Source: Pelagibius litoralis
Lineage (GTDB): Bacteria > Pseudomonadota > Alphaproteobacteria > Kiloniellales > DSM-21159
Reading direction: 5' to 3'
Length of the DNA: 64,000 nt
Assembly (NCBI GenBank): GCA_029287455.1
Contig: JARFRB010000032.1
Location: 1-64,000 of the forward strand
The notes under the pieces are model-generated. The model made no database searches. It was not told the origin of the DNA and saw only the letters and a list, made by a program, of their open reading frames with translations. This document shows positions 28,647 to 38,041 of this stretch, piece by piece. The first letter of the stretch is position 1. Each line of letters starts with the position of its first letter. Position numbers and translations under genes: made by a program.

Positions 28647-30620
28647 ATGCAAACGGCGGCCGCGAACACGGCGCAACTCGATACCTTTCCGAAGCTTTTG
28701 CTGCACCATGCGCGCACGCGCCCAAGCCACCCGGCGGTGCGCGAGAAGGATTTGGGCATCTGGCAAAGCTGGTCCTGGCAAGAAAGTGCCGCGGAAGTCC
28801 GCGCGCTGGCCTGTGGTCTGGCTTCCCTGGGTTTCGCGCGGGGCGACCGTATCGCAATCATTGGGGACAACCGGCCCCGGCTATATTGGACCATGGCCGC
28901 CGCCCAGGCGCTTGGCGGCGTGCCCGTGCCGCTCTATCAGGATTCACCGGCCGCCGAGCTTGCCTTCGTGATCGACCACGCGGAAGTGCGCTTCGCCATG
29001 GCCGAGGACCAGGAGCAGGTGGACAAGCTTCTGGAATTGCGGGACCAATGCCCAAAACTTGAAAGAATCGTCTTTGACGACATCCGGGGCCTGCGCAACT
29101 ACCATCAGGGCTTTCTGGCGTCATTCGACGCGGTGACCGAGGCCGGCCGCGCCTTCGACAGGGCGAACCCCGAGTTCTTCGAAACCGAGGTGACCAAGGG
29201 CAAGGGCACCGACACCTCGATCCTCTGCTACACCTCGGGCACGACCGGCACGCCGAAGGGTGTCGTTCTAACTTTCAACAATGTGCTCGTCACAGCGCGC
29301 AACGCCGCCGAGATGGAGTGCCTGACCGATAAGGAGGAGATGCTGGCCTACCTGCCGATGGCCTGGGTGGGCGATCATATCTTCTCCTACGCGCAGAGCT
29401 ACGTCTGCGGGTTCTGCGTCTCCTGCCCAGAATCCGGCGCCACCGTGATGCACGACCTGCGCGAGCTGGGGCCGACCTATTTCTTCGCGCCGCCCCGCAT
29501 CTTCGAGAATATCCTCACCAACGTCATGATCCGCATGGAGGACGCCGGGCGGCTCAAGCGCTGGATCTTCGACAGCTTCATGGGGGTGGCCCAGCGTTCG
29601 GGCGTGCGCCTACTCAACGGCGAGCCGGTTTCCCTGGGCGACCGCCTGAAGTACCGCCTGGGCGAGTTGCTTGTTTACGGCCCGCTCAAGAATACGCTTG
29701 GGCTGTCGCGGGTGCGGCTGGCCTACACCGCGGGGGAAGCCATCGGGCCGGACATTTTCGACTTCTACCGCTCCCTGGGCGTCAACCTGAAGCAGCTCTA
29801 CGGCTCAACCGAGGCCAGTGTGTTCATCGCCATCCAGCCAGACGGGGAGATCTTCGCCGATACGGTGGGCAAGCCGGCCCCCGAAGTGGAAATTCGCGTC
29901 GCCGAAAATGGAGAAGTCCTGTTTCGCAGCCCCGGTGTGTTCCAAGAGTACTTCAAGTCCCCGGAAGCCACCGAGAACACCAAGACCGAGGATGGCTGGG
30001 TGATGACTGGGGACGCCGGCTTCTTTGACGAGCACGGCCATCTCAAGATCATCGACCGGGCCAAGGATGTCGGCAAGCTAAACGACGGCAGCCTGTTCGC
30101 ACCCAAGTACATCGAGAACAAGCTGAAGTTCTTCCCCAACATTAAGGAGGCCGTGGCCTTCGGGGACGGGCGGGATTTCGTTTGCGCCTTCATCAATATT
30201 GATCTCGGCGCACTCGGCAACTGGGCGGAACGGCGCAACATCGCCTACGGCAGCTACCAGGAACTCGCCCAGAACCCGGAGATCTACGGCATCATCAAGT
30301 CCCATGTCGAGCAGGTGAACAAGGACTTGGCGTCCGATCCCAAGCTTTCCAGCTCGCAGATCCGCCGCTTTCTTGTTCTGCACAAGGAACTCGACCCCGA
30401 CGACGGCGAGATGACGCGCACCCGAAAGGTGCGCCGCGGCGTCATCGCCGAGCGCTATGATGCGCTCGTGGACGCTTTCTACAGCGGGCAAGATCACTGC
30501 CGGATCGAGTCCCAAGTGACCTTCGAGGACGGCCGCAAAGGCGTGCTTTCCGCCGATCTCAAGATCATGGACGCCGAAACCTACGCGCCCAGCGCGCGGG
30601 TTGCGCAGGCGGCCGAATGA
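28647..30620 (+). CDS. AMP-forming long-chain/aryl acyl-CoA synthetase
   Basis: A 657-residue member of the ANL superfamily that adenylates a carboxylic acid and transfers it to CoA. Signatures are the phosphate loop YTSGTTGTPKGV, the YGSTEASVF A5-like motif, DGWVMTGDAGFFDEHGHLKIIDRAKD and a long C-terminal region of the FadD15-like type. The start ATG 28647 was preferred because GGGAGCGGG precedes it. It overlaps the following ABC ATPase gene by ATGA, so ligase and transporter are made together. The substrate is probably the acid imported by that transporter; fatty, aromatic or other branched acids remain possible. Confidence 0.9.
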   Translation: MQTAAANTAQLDTFPKLLLHHARTRPSHPAVREKDLGIWQSWSWQESAAEVRALACGLASLGFARGDRIAIIGDNRPRLYWTMAAAQALGGVPVPLYQDSPAAELAFVIDHAEVRFAMAEDQEQVDKLLELRDQCPKLERIVFDDIRGLRNYHQGFLASFDAVTEAGRAFDRANPEFFETEVTKGKGTDTSILCYTSGTTGTPKGVVLTFNNVLVTARNAAEMECLTDKEEMLAYLPMAWVGDHIFSYAQSYVCGFCVSCPESGATVMHDLRELGPTYFFAPPRIFENILTNVMIRMEDAGRLKRWIFDSFMGVAQRSGVRLLNGEPVSLGDRLKYRLGELLVYGPLKNTLGLSRVRLAYTAGEAIGPDIFDFYRSLGVNLKQLYGSTEASVFIAIQPDGEIFADTVGKPAPEVEIRVAENGEVLFRSPGVFQEYFKSPEATENTKTEDGWVMTGDAGFFDEHGHLKIIDRAKDVGKLNDGSLFAPKYIENKLKFFPNIKEAVAFGDGRDFVCAFINIDLGALGNWAERRNIAYGSYQELAQNPEIYGIIKSHVEQVNKDLASDPKLSSSQIRRFLVLHKELDPDDGEMTRTRKVRRGVIAERYDALVDAFYSGQDHCRIESQVTFEDGRKGVLSADLKIMDAETYAPSARVAQAAE

Positions 30621-31471
30621 GCAGTACCGACACCAGCATGGCCGCGCCAGAGTCTGACCAGGCGCTGGGCGCCCAGCCACCCGCCGAGATCGCGCGACGC
30701 TTCGACGAAGTGCTACTGTCCGTGGACGAGATCTCCTTGTCCTTCGGGGGCGTGAAAGCGCTGACCGGCATCAGCTTCGATATCCGCAAGGGTGAGATCC
30801 GGGCGATCATTGGCCCCAACGGCGCCGGCAAGACCTCCATGCTGAACGTCATCAACGGCTTCTATCACCCTCAGGAAGGCACGATCACCTACCAGGGCGA
30901 GGTGCGTAAGCAAATGCGCCCCCACCGCGCCGCCAAACAGGGTATCGCCCGGACCTTCCAGAACGTCGCTCTGTTCAAGGGCATGTCGACCCTGGACAAC
31001 ATCATGACCGGACGGCTTTTGAAGATGAAGCGAAACCTGTTTTGGCAGGCGCTCTATTGGGGCCCCAATCTCAAGGAGGAGATTGAGCATCGCGAGGTTT
31101 GCGAGCGCATCATCGACTTCCTGGAAATCCAGTCTATTCGCAAGACGCCGGTCGGGCGCCTGCCCTACGGCCTCCAAAAGCGCGTCGAGCTGGCGCGCGC
31201 GCTCGCCATGGAGCCGACCTTGCTGCTGCTGGACGAGCCCATGGCCGGAATGAACGTCGAGGAGAAGGAGGACATGAGCCGCTTCGTCCTGGACGTCAAC
31301 GAGGAATTCGGCACCACCATCGCCCTGATCGAGCATGACATGGGCGTTGTGATGGACATTTCCGACCGGGTCGTCGTGCTCGACTACGGGCGCAAGCTCG
31401 CGGACGGCACGCCGGACGAGGTGCGCGGGAACCAAGCTGTGATCGACGCCTATCTGGGCGTCAGCCACTAA
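30617..31471 (+). CDS. branched-chain-type ABC transporter ATP-binding protein (LivG-like)
   Basis: A 284-residue ATPase of the HAAT importer family. Walker A GPNGAGKT is at 66-73, the signature region reads LPYGLQKRVELARAL (the relaxed LivG form), and Walker B is LLLLDEPMAGMN. The C-terminal segment VVLDYGRKLADGTPDEVR is typical of LivG. A 30-residue N-terminal extension precedes the domain. It overlaps the upstream ligase gene by four bases and is followed after 21 bases by the permease gene. Confidence 0.93.
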   Translation: MSSTDTSMAAPESDQALGAQPPAEIARRFDEVLLSVDEISLSFGGVKALTGISFDIRKGEIRAIIGPNGAGKTSMLNVINGFYHPQEGTITYQGEVRKQMRPHRAAKQGIARTFQNVALFKGMSTLDNIMTGRLLKMKRNLFWQALYWGPNLKEEIEHREVCERIIDFLEIQSIRKTPVGRLPYGLQKRVELARALAMEPTLLLLDEPMAGMNVEEKEDMSRFVLDVNEEFGTTIALIEHDMGVVMDISDRVVVLDYGRKLADGTPDEVRGNQAVIDAYLGVSH

Positions 31472-31492
31472 GGGACGGGGGGAAGGCCGATC

Positions 31493-32503
31493 ATGTCACC
31501 GCGCGCACTGACCGCCTGGATCCTGGGGGCCCCCGGCGTCATCCTGATCATCGGCTTTCTGTTCCAGGCCATCGCCGCCGCGAATTCCAGCTTTTTCTTC
31601 ACCTGGGGATACTACGCCGAGGTCCTAATCGCCGGGCTGCTGCAAGGTGTGATGTATTCCTTGGTGGCGCTGGGATTCGTCTTGATCTTCAAGGCCTCGG
31701 GCGTGTTCAACTTCGCCCAGGGCTCGCTCGTGCTCTTCGCGGCGCTCACCATGGTCGGGCTGATGGAAATGGGGCTGCACTGGGTGCTGGCCCTCGTCGC
31801 GACCACGGCGGTGCTGGTGCTGGTGGCACTGGCGGTGGAGCGTGTGGTGCTAAGGCCCTTGGTCAACCAGCCGCAGATCATTCTCTTCATGGCCACCATC
31901 GGGATCTTCTATTTCCTAGACGGCTTTGGGCAGACCCTCTGGGGCTCGGACGTCAAGGTCCTGGATATCGGCATCCCGCGCGACCCGATCTTCATCCTGC
32001 CGGGCTTGGTGGAAGGCGGCATCCTAATCAACCAGTTCGATCTCTACGCCGCCGCGACCGGTGGGATCCTGGTCGCGGTTCTGGCCGTGTTTTTCCAGAA
32101 GACCCGGATCGGCCGAGCCTTGCGCGCCGTGGCAGACGACCACCAGGCCGCGCTCTCGGTGGGCATTCCGCTGAAAGTCATCTGGGCGGTCGTCTGGTCG
32201 GTGGCCGGATTCGTGGCCCTGATCGCCGGCATCATGTGGGGCGGCAAGCTGGGTGTGCAGTTCACCCTGGCGCTGATCGCGCTGAAGGCGCTGCCGGTTC
32301 TGATCCTGGGCGGCTTCACCTCGATTCCCGGCGCCATCGTCGGCGGGTTGATCATCGGGGCCGGCGAGCAGGTGGCCGAGGTCTTCCTGGGTGGCTTCGT
32401 GGGCGGCGCGATCCAGGACTGGTTCGCCTACATGCTCGCCATGCTGTTCCTCTTGTTCCGGCCGCAGGGCCTGTTCGGCGAAAAGATCATCGAAAGGGTC
32501 TAA
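31493..32503 (+). CDS. branched-chain-type ABC transporter permease (LivH-like)
   Basis: A 336-residue membrane protein with about eight or nine hydrophobic segments and the LivH signatures GLLQGVMYSLVALGFVLIFK and VFNFAQGSL, plus the coupling-loop region RIGRALRAVADDHQAALSVGI and the GGFTSIPGAIVGGLIIG end. It forms the channel with the next gene product. An extra N-terminal hydrophobic helix (about 10-28) precedes the core. Confidence 0.92.
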   Translation: MSPRALTAWILGAPGVILIIGFLFQAIAAANSSFFFTWGYYAEVLIAGLLQGVMYSLVALGFVLIFKASGVFNFAQGSLVLFAALTMVGLMEMGLHWVLALVATTAVLVLVALAVERVVLRPLVNQPQIILFMATIGIFYFLDGFGQTLWGSDVKVLDIGIPRDPIFILPGLVEGGILINQFDLYAAATGGILVAVLAVFFQKTRIGRALRAVADDHQAALSVGIPLKVIWAVVWSVAGFVALIAGIMWGGKLGVQFTLALIALKALPVLILGGFTSIPGAIVGGLIIGAGEQVAEVFLGGFVGGAIQDWFAYMLAMLFLLFRPQGLFGEKIIERV

Positions 32504-32507
32504 GGCG

Positions 32508-33587
32508 ATGTTCTACCGGGAGGCCGGGCAATTCAAGACGAGCTATGGGGCCGATCAGGCGATCTTCCCCATCCTGCAGGACAAGCTGGCCCTAGCCGGC
32601 ATCATGGCCGTGGCCCTCTTCGTGGCGCCAATGATCGCCAGCACCTATTGGCTCGAGACCATCCTGGTGCCCTTCCTGGTCTTTTCCATGGCCGCCATCG
32701 GGCTCAACATCCTGACCGGCTATTGCGGACAGGTGAGCCTGGGTACCGGTGGATTCATGGCCTGCGGCGCCTTTTTCGCCTACAAGCTCACTACGGCCTT
32801 TCCGGATCTGCACATCGTGCTGGTCTTCCTGCTGTCGGGCTTGGGCACCGCCATGGTGGGAATCCTTTTCGGCATTCCCTCCTTGCGCATAAAGGGCTTT
32901 TACCTTGCCGTGGCGACCTTGGCCGCCCAGTTCTTCCTGATCTGGATGTTTAACAAGTTCGGCTGGTGGACTAACTACAGCGCCTCGGGCGTGATCTCGG
33001 CACCGCCGCGCAGCGTCGCGGGAGATCTCTTCATCACCGGGCCACTGGCCTCGCCGATCGTGAAGTATCTCTTCCTGGTGGTCTTCGTGGCCGTGCTGGC
33101 GCTGATCGCCAAGAACCTGGTGCGCAGCCGGATCGGGCGGAGCTGGATGGCGATCCGCGACATGGACATAGCGGCCGAGATCATCGGCATCCGGCCCATG
33201 ATCGCCAAACTGTCGGCCTTCGCCATCAGCTCGTTCTATATCGGCATCGCGGGCGCGCTTTGGGCCTTCGTCTACACCGGGTCCGTGGAGGCGCTGGCCT
33301 TCGAGATCAACCGCTCCTTCCAGGTGCTCTTCATGATCATCATCGGCGGGCTTGGGTCGATCCTGGGGTCCTTCCTAGGGGCCGCCTTCATCGTGCTGCT
33401 GCCGATCTTGCTGAATAACCTGCCGTCGCTGATCGGCGTGCAGATGTCCGTCGACCTGATCGGGCATCTGGAGTTCATGATCTTCGGGGCGCTTATCATT
33501 TTCTTCCTGATCGTCGAACCGCATGGGCTGGCCCGGCTCTGGCAGATCGGGAAGGAAAAGTTGCGGCTCTGGCCGTTTCCATATTGA
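32508..33587 (+). CDS. branched-chain-type ABC transporter permease (LivM-like)
   Basis: A 359-residue membrane protein of the LivM type: AAIGLNILTGYCGQVSLGTGGF, IPSLRIKGFYLAVATLA, the coupling loop SRIGRSWMAIRDMDIAAEIIGI and FMIIIGGLGSILGSFLGA. The ATG at 32508, four bases after the LivH-like stop, was chosen over an in-frame ATG inside the upstream gene. The channel partner of the LivH-like subunit. Confidence 0.92.
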   Translation: MFYREAGQFKTSYGADQAIFPILQDKLALAGIMAVALFVAPMIASTYWLETILVPFLVFSMAAIGLNILTGYCGQVSLGTGGFMACGAFFAYKLTTAFPDLHIVLVFLLSGLGTAMVGILFGIPSLRIKGFYLAVATLAAQFFLIWMFNKFGWWTNYSASGVISAPPRSVAGDLFITGPLASPIVKYLFLVVFVAVLALIAKNLVRSRIGRSWMAIRDMDIAAEIIGIRPMIAKLSAFAISSFYIGIAGALWAFVYTGSVEALAFEINRSFQVLFMIIIGGLGSILGSFLGAAFIVLLPILLNNLPSLIGVQMSVDLIGHLEFMIFGALIIFFLIVEPHGLARLWQIGKEKLRLWPFPY

Positions 33588-33685
33588 TGCGCGACCGCGG
33601 TTTGCCGTTTTGCGGGGGAGTGCTAACCTAATTCAAGAAAGCAGGACAAACTGGAATTGTCCGCTCAACCACGGGAGGTTCAAAT

Positions 33686-34996
33686 ATGCGATTAAGAGAC
33701 CTTTGCGTCGCGAGTTTGGGGGCCGCCGTTTTGGCGGCGCCGATCGTCGCCTCGCCCGCCCTCGCCCAGAACGAGCAGTTCGTTCCGCTGCTGGTCTACC
33801 GGACCGGCCCCTATGCACCGAACGGGATTCCCCTGGCCGACGGGCAAGTCGATTACCTGAAGCTGATCAACGCGCGCGACGGCGGCATCAACGGGGTGAC
33901 CATCACCTTCGAGGAATGCGAGACGCAGTACAACAACGACCGCGGCGTCGAGTGCTACGAGCGCTTGAAGGGCAATGGCCCCACCGGCGCCTCGGCCTTT
34001 AGCCCCTTCTCCACCGGCATCACCTATGCCTTGATCGACCGGGCGACCACCGACCAGATCCCCGTGCTTTCCATGGGGTATGGTCGCGCCGACGCCTCGG
34101 ATGGCACCGTGTTCCCCTACGTCTTCACCCTGCCGGCCACCTATTGGGGCCAGGCCGATGCACTGATCCAGTACATCAGCGCCCAGGAAGACGGCAATCT
34201 GGAAGGCAAGAAGATCGCTCTCGTCTACCACGACAGCGCCTACGGAAAGGAGCCGATCACCACGCTGGAGCGCCTGTCCAAGGAACGCGGCTTCGAGCTT
34301 AGCCTCTTCCCGGTGGCCCACCCGGGCCTCGAGCAGAAGGCCACCTGGCTGCAGATCGGCCGCCAGCTGCGCCCCGACTGGGTGTTGATGTGGGGCTGGG
34401 GCGTGATGAACTCCACCGCCATCAAGGAAGCCGCGGCCGTTGGCTACCCGATGGACCGCTTCGTCGGTGTTTGGTGGTCGGGTGCAGAGCCGGATGTCGA
34501 GCCAGCCGCTGCCGCCGCCAAGGGCTACAAGTCCGGCGCCTTCCACGCGCCCGGTGCTGACTCCCAGATGCACAAGGACATCCAGGAGCTGCTGGGTGAC
34601 GACGCGGCCGACACCTTCGGCACGGTTCTCTATAACCGCGGCGTAATCAACTCGGCGATCGTGGTCGAGGCCATCCGTACCGCCATGGCCAAATACGGCA
34701 ACAAGCCGATGACCGGCGAGCAGGTCCGCTGGGGCTTCGAGAACCTTGACTTGACGCCCGAGCGCATCGAGGAGATGGGCATGACCGGCTTCCTGGAGCC
34801 GCTCAAGATCACCTGCGAGGACCACGAGGGCGGCGGCAAGCTGATGGTTCAGCAGTGGAACGGCGAGGCTTGGGAGGTCGCTTCCGACTGGATCGAGCCC
34901 AACCGCGAGCCGCTGCGCGCCGCCTATGAAGAATCGGCCGCCAAGTACGCCGCCGAGCAGGGCATCACCCCGCGCGACTGCAGCAAGGTCGAATAG
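33686..34996 (+). CDS. ABC transporter substrate-binding protein (Leu/Ile/Val-binding type)
   Basis: A 436-residue periplasmic protein with a signal peptide (hydrophobic core about 8-24, cleavage after SPALA). The mature part is a type I periplasmic binding fold: YRTGPYAPNGIPLADG near the N terminus, VYHDSAYGKEPI and the WWSGAEPD region. It is longer than typical LivK proteins (about 370), and belongs to the group found beside acyl-CoA ligases and PaaK-like genes. GGGAGG lies before the ATG. A strong stem-loop follows its stop. The ligand is unknown; the flanking ligases suggest a carboxylic acid. Confidence 0.91.
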   Translation: MRLRDLCVASLGAAVLAAPIVASPALAQNEQFVPLLVYRTGPYAPNGIPLADGQVDYLKLINARDGGINGVTITFEECETQYNNDRGVECYERLKGNGPTGASAFSPFSTGITYALIDRATTDQIPVLSMGYGRADASDGTVFPYVFTLPATYWGQADALIQYISAQEDGNLEGKKIALVYHDSAYGKEPITTLERLSKERGFELSLFPVAHPGLEQKATWLQIGRQLRPDWVLMWGWGVMNSTAIKEAAAVGYPMDRFVGVWWSGAEPDVEPAAAAAKGYKSGAFHAPGADSQMHKDIQELLGDDAADTFGTVLYNRGVINSAIVVEAIRTAMAKYGNKPMTGEQVRWGFENLDLTPERIEEMGMTGFLEPLKITCEDHEGGGKLMVQQWNGEAWEVASDWIEPNREPLRAAYEESAAKYAAEQGITPRDCSKVE

Positions 34997-35012
34997 CGGG
35001 GCGGTTACGGAC

Positions 35013-35043
35013 CCGGCCCCTCGCGTCAGGCGCGGGGGGCCGG
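35013..35043 (+). terminator. stem-loop directly after the substrate-binding protein gene
   Basis: CCGGCCCCTCGCG (35013-35025) pairs with CGCGGGGGGCCGG (35031-35043) over 13 positions with one G-U pair and a five-base loop. It starts 16 bases after the binding-protein stop. No T-tract follows, so it fits partial termination or 3' message protection, which would raise binding-protein levels over the downstream genes. Confidence 0.6.
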
Positions 35044-35085
35044 TCTCGTTCCGGCCGAGGGCATTAGTCGAGAGGATCCCCGAAT

Positions 35086-35940
35086 ATGAGCCAACCGCTC
35101 GCATCGACGGCAGACACCCAGCCCGCGGCCGAGACAGAATCGCCGCTGCTTGCTGTCAACAATATCGAGGTGATCTACGACCACGTGATTCTGGTCTTGA
35201 AAGGCGTGTCGCTGAGCGTCCCGAAGGGCGGTATCGTCGCGCTGCTGGGCGCCAACGGCGCCGGAAAGACGACCACCCTCAAGGCAATCTCAAATCTGCT
35301 GCGCGCCGAGCGCGGGGACGTGACCAAGGGCAGTGTCGAGTTCGCGGGCGAAAGCGTGCAGCACCTCACACCCAACGACCTTGTCAAGCGGGGCGTCATC
35401 CAAGTCATGGAGGGCCGCCACTGCTTCGAGCATCTGACGGTCGAGGAAAACTTGATGACCGGCGCCTACACCCGGACCGACGGGGCGGCGGCCGTGCAGC
35501 AAGACCTGGAGATGGTCTACGGCTATTTCCCGCGCCTGAAGGAAAGGCGCACCAGCCAGGCCGGCTACACCTCCGGCGGCGAACAGCAGATGACCGCCAT
35601 CGGCCGGGCACTGATGAGCCGGCCCAATCTGATCCTGCTCGATGAGCCCTCCATGGGCTTGGCCCCCCAGCTGGTCGAGCAGATCTTCGAGATCGTAAAG
35701 CGCATCAACGAGGAAGAGGGTGTCTCGATCCTGCTGGCCGAGCAGAACACCAACGTGGCGCTGAGATACGCCCGCTACGGCTACATCCTGGAGAACGGCC
35801 GCGTGGTGATGGACGGGGAAGCCACGGCCTTGCGCGAGAACGAGGACGTCAAGGAGTTTTACCTCGGCCTGTCCGCCAGTGGCCGCAAGAGCTACCGGGA
35901 CGTCAAGCACTACAAGCGGCGCAAGCGCTGGCTGGCCTGA
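35086..35940 (+). CDS. branched-chain-type ABC transporter ATP-binding protein (LivF-like)
   Basis: A 284-residue ATPase of the LivF type. Walker A GANGAGKTT, the signature YTSGGEQQMTAIGRALM, Walker B LILLDEPSMGLAP and the LAEQNTNVALRYA H-loop region are present. The C terminus has a basic extension (YRDVKHYKRRKRWLA). It is the second ATPase of the importer and is followed after 16 bases by a PaaK-like ligase. Confidence 0.93.
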   Translation: MSQPLASTADTQPAAETESPLLAVNNIEVIYDHVILVLKGVSLSVPKGGIVALLGANGAGKTTTLKAISNLLRAERGDVTKGSVEFAGESVQHLTPNDLVKRGVIQVMEGRHCFEHLTVEENLMTGAYTRTDGAAAVQQDLEMVYGYFPRLKERRTSQAGYTSGGEQQMTAIGRALMSRPNLILLDEPSMGLAPQLVEQIFEIVKRINEEEGVSILLAEQNTNVALRYARYGYILENGRVVMDGEATALRENEDVKEFYLGLSASGRKSYRDVKHYKRRKRWLA

Positions 35941-35956
35941 TCATGGGCTGGAATTT

Positions 35957-37195
35957 ATGAGCCAGGAGCACTTCGATACCCTGGAAACGCGCAGCCCGGA
36001 GCAAAGGGCCGCCGAACAGCTAGAAGCCCTGCGGGGCCAGATCGCCCATGCGAAGCAAACCGCACCGGGCTACGGGAAGCTCTTGGGCGCAATCGACCCG
36101 GGCGATCTTACTTCCCTCGGCGACATTGCAAAGCTGCCGGTCACCCGCAAGAACGACCTTATGCACCTGCAGGGCGCGGAGCCGCCCTTTGGCGGTTTCG
36201 CCGCCATCGCTCCGGGCGAGGCAGGGCGGATCTTCACCTCTCCGGGCCCGATCTATGAGCTTGAGGGCCGCGAGAGCGATCACGGCCGGGTGGCGCGCGC
36301 CCTCTTCGCCGCCGGTTTCCGGCCGGGGGAGATCATGCATAATTCCTTCGCCTATCATTTGACCCCGGGTGGCTGGATCTTGGATGCCGGCGCCCGGGCG
36401 CTCGGCTGTGCGGTGGTTCCCGCCGGCACAGGCAATAGCGAACAACAAGCGCGCGCCATCAGCCAGATTCGCCCCGCCGGCTATACCGGCACGCCGGATT
36501 TCCTGAAGGTCTTGCTGGACAAGGCGAAGGAGCTCGATCTGGATGTTTCCAGCCTGTCCCGGGGACTGGTCTCCGGCGGCGCGCTCTTCCCAAGCCTACG
36601 CCAGGAGTACTTGGAACGCGGCGTGGCCGTGCTGCAATGCTATGCCACAGGCGAATTGGGGCTCATCGCCTACGAAAGCGCCGCGCAAGAGGGCTTGATC
36701 GTGGACGAGGGCGTATTGGTGGAGATCGTGCGCCCCGGCACGGGCAATCCCGTCCCGCCCAGAGAGGTGGGCGAGGTGCTGGTCACCACCTTCAACGGCG
36801 ATTACCCGCTGATCCGCTTCGCCACTGGCGACCTCTCGGCCGTCTTGGAGGGCCAGAGCCCCTGCGGGCGCACGAATCTCAGAATCAAAGGCTGGATGGG
36901 CCGCGCCGACCAGACCACCAAGGTCAAGGGCATGTTCGTGCATCCCGAACAGGTGGACGAAGTGATCAAGCGCCACCCGCAAGTGCTCAAGGCCCGCCTG
37001 GTCGTGGCCCGCAAGGGCGAGTCCGACGTCATGACGCTCGCCTGCGAGGTTACCTCCTCTCACGAGCACCTGGCCGACGAGATCGCCGAGACCCTCCACG
37101 CGGTCTGTAAGCTGAAAGGCAGCGTGGAGCTCAAGCACGCTGGCGAGCTGCCCAACGACGGCAAGGTGATCGACGACTCCCGCAGCTACGATTAG
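35957..37195 (+). CDS. PaaK-like phenylacetate-CoA ligase family protein
   Basis: A 412-residue adenylate-forming enzyme of the PaaK type. Visible are the N-terminal AKQTAPGYGKLL segment, LPVTRKNDLMHLQGAEPPFGG, the loop FTSPGPIYE in place of the canonical Ser/Thr/Gly-rich phosphate loop, CYATGELGLIAYES, and the hinge FATGDLSAVLEG with GRADQTTKVKGMFVHPEQ. The changed phosphate loop (no TSGTTG) may indicate altered or weaker adenylation. Start ATG 35957 by family length. It is the second ligase of the cluster, on the other side of the transporter from the first. Confidence 0.87.
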   Translation: MSQEHFDTLETRSPEQRAAEQLEALRGQIAHAKQTAPGYGKLLGAIDPGDLTSLGDIAKLPVTRKNDLMHLQGAEPPFGGFAAIAPGEAGRIFTSPGPIYELEGRESDHGRVARALFAAGFRPGEIMHNSFAYHLTPGGWILDAGARALGCAVVPAGTGNSEQQARAISQIRPAGYTGTPDFLKVLLDKAKELDLDVSSLSRGLVSGGALFPSLRQEYLERGVAVLQCYATGELGLIAYESAAQEGLIVDEGVLVEIVRPGTGNPVPPREVGEVLVTTFNGDYPLIRFATGDLSAVLEGQSPCGRTNLRIKGWMGRADQTTKVKGMFVHPEQVDEVIKRHPQVLKARLVVARKGESDVMTLACEVTSSHEHLADEIAETLHAVCKLKGSVELKHAGELPNDGKVIDDSRSYD

Positions 37196-37208
37196 CCGGG
37201 GGCGGGTC

Positions 37209-37949
37209 ATGCCCAGTTCCACCGCCTTTTACTCCGGATTGGGATTGGAAATCTGGCGCGCGGCGGTGACGCCGGAGGAGACACAGGCAGAAGTCGATTT
37301 CCTGATGGAGGCCTTGGAGGCGGAAGAGGGGGACCGCCTGCTGGACGCCCCCTGCGGCTATGGGCGCCATGCCCTGGAGGCGGCGCGGCGCGGCTGTTCG
37401 GTTACCGGCGTCGATCTGGTGGAAGACTTCCTGGCCGAGGCCGCGCTGGCCGCCCGGCGCGAGTCGCTTGACGCGGATTTCCTGGTGGAGGATCTCAGGG
37501 AGATGAGCTTCGAGCCGGTCTTCGACGGCGTCTACTGCCTTGGCAATTCCTTCGGCATCTTCGATCAAGCCGGAACCCAGCGCTTCCTGGAGGGCGTGGC
37601 GAGCGCCTTGGTGCCCGGCGGGCGCTTTCTCCTGGAAAGCGGCCTGCTGGCGGAATCCCTGCTCCCAAACTACGAGGAGCGGCTATGGCGCCCGGTCGGC
37701 GACCTGCTGCTGCTCATGGAAAACAGCTACGATGCGCTGGAAGGCCGGCTGGACACCACCTACACGGTCATCCAGGACGGCCTGCAGGAAAGCCGGGAGG
37801 CCAGCCACTGGATTTTTACGCTTGCCGAACTGAGGGCGCTTCTGGAAAGCACCGGCCTGGAAACCGTCGGTTTCTGCGCCGACCTGGACGGCGCCCCCTT
37901 CGAGCTCGGCAGCGACCGGATTTTCCTGGTGGCGGAAAAGCAGGGCTGA
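37209..37949 (+). CDS. class I SAM-dependent methyltransferase
   Basis: A 246-residue methyltransferase with motif I LLDAPCGYGRHALEAARRG (44-62) and the acidic VTGVDL end of strand 2 (65-70). The ELRALLESTGLETVGF segment near the C terminus is also typical of small-molecule or cofactor methyltransferases. It begins 13 bases after the PaaK-like stop and so may belong to the same operon. The substrate is unknown. Confidence 0.85.
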   Translation: MPSSTAFYSGLGLEIWRAAVTPEETQAEVDFLMEALEAEEGDRLLDAPCGYGRHALEAARRGCSVTGVDLVEDFLAEAALAARRESLDADFLVEDLREMSFEPVFDGVYCLGNSFGIFDQAGTQRFLEGVASALVPGGRFLLESGLLAESLLPNYEERLWRPVGDLLLLMENSYDALEGRLDTTYTVIQDGLQESREASHWIFTLAELRALLESTGLETVGFCADLDGAPFELGSDRIFLVAEKQG

Positions 37950-38041
37950 CAGGCCGCACCTCTCCTGCAAGAACGGCCAATCCAGGCGAGAGCGCGGCCC
38001 GTTAGACTGTGTGCTTCCGCTACTCCGCCGGGCGTCACACC

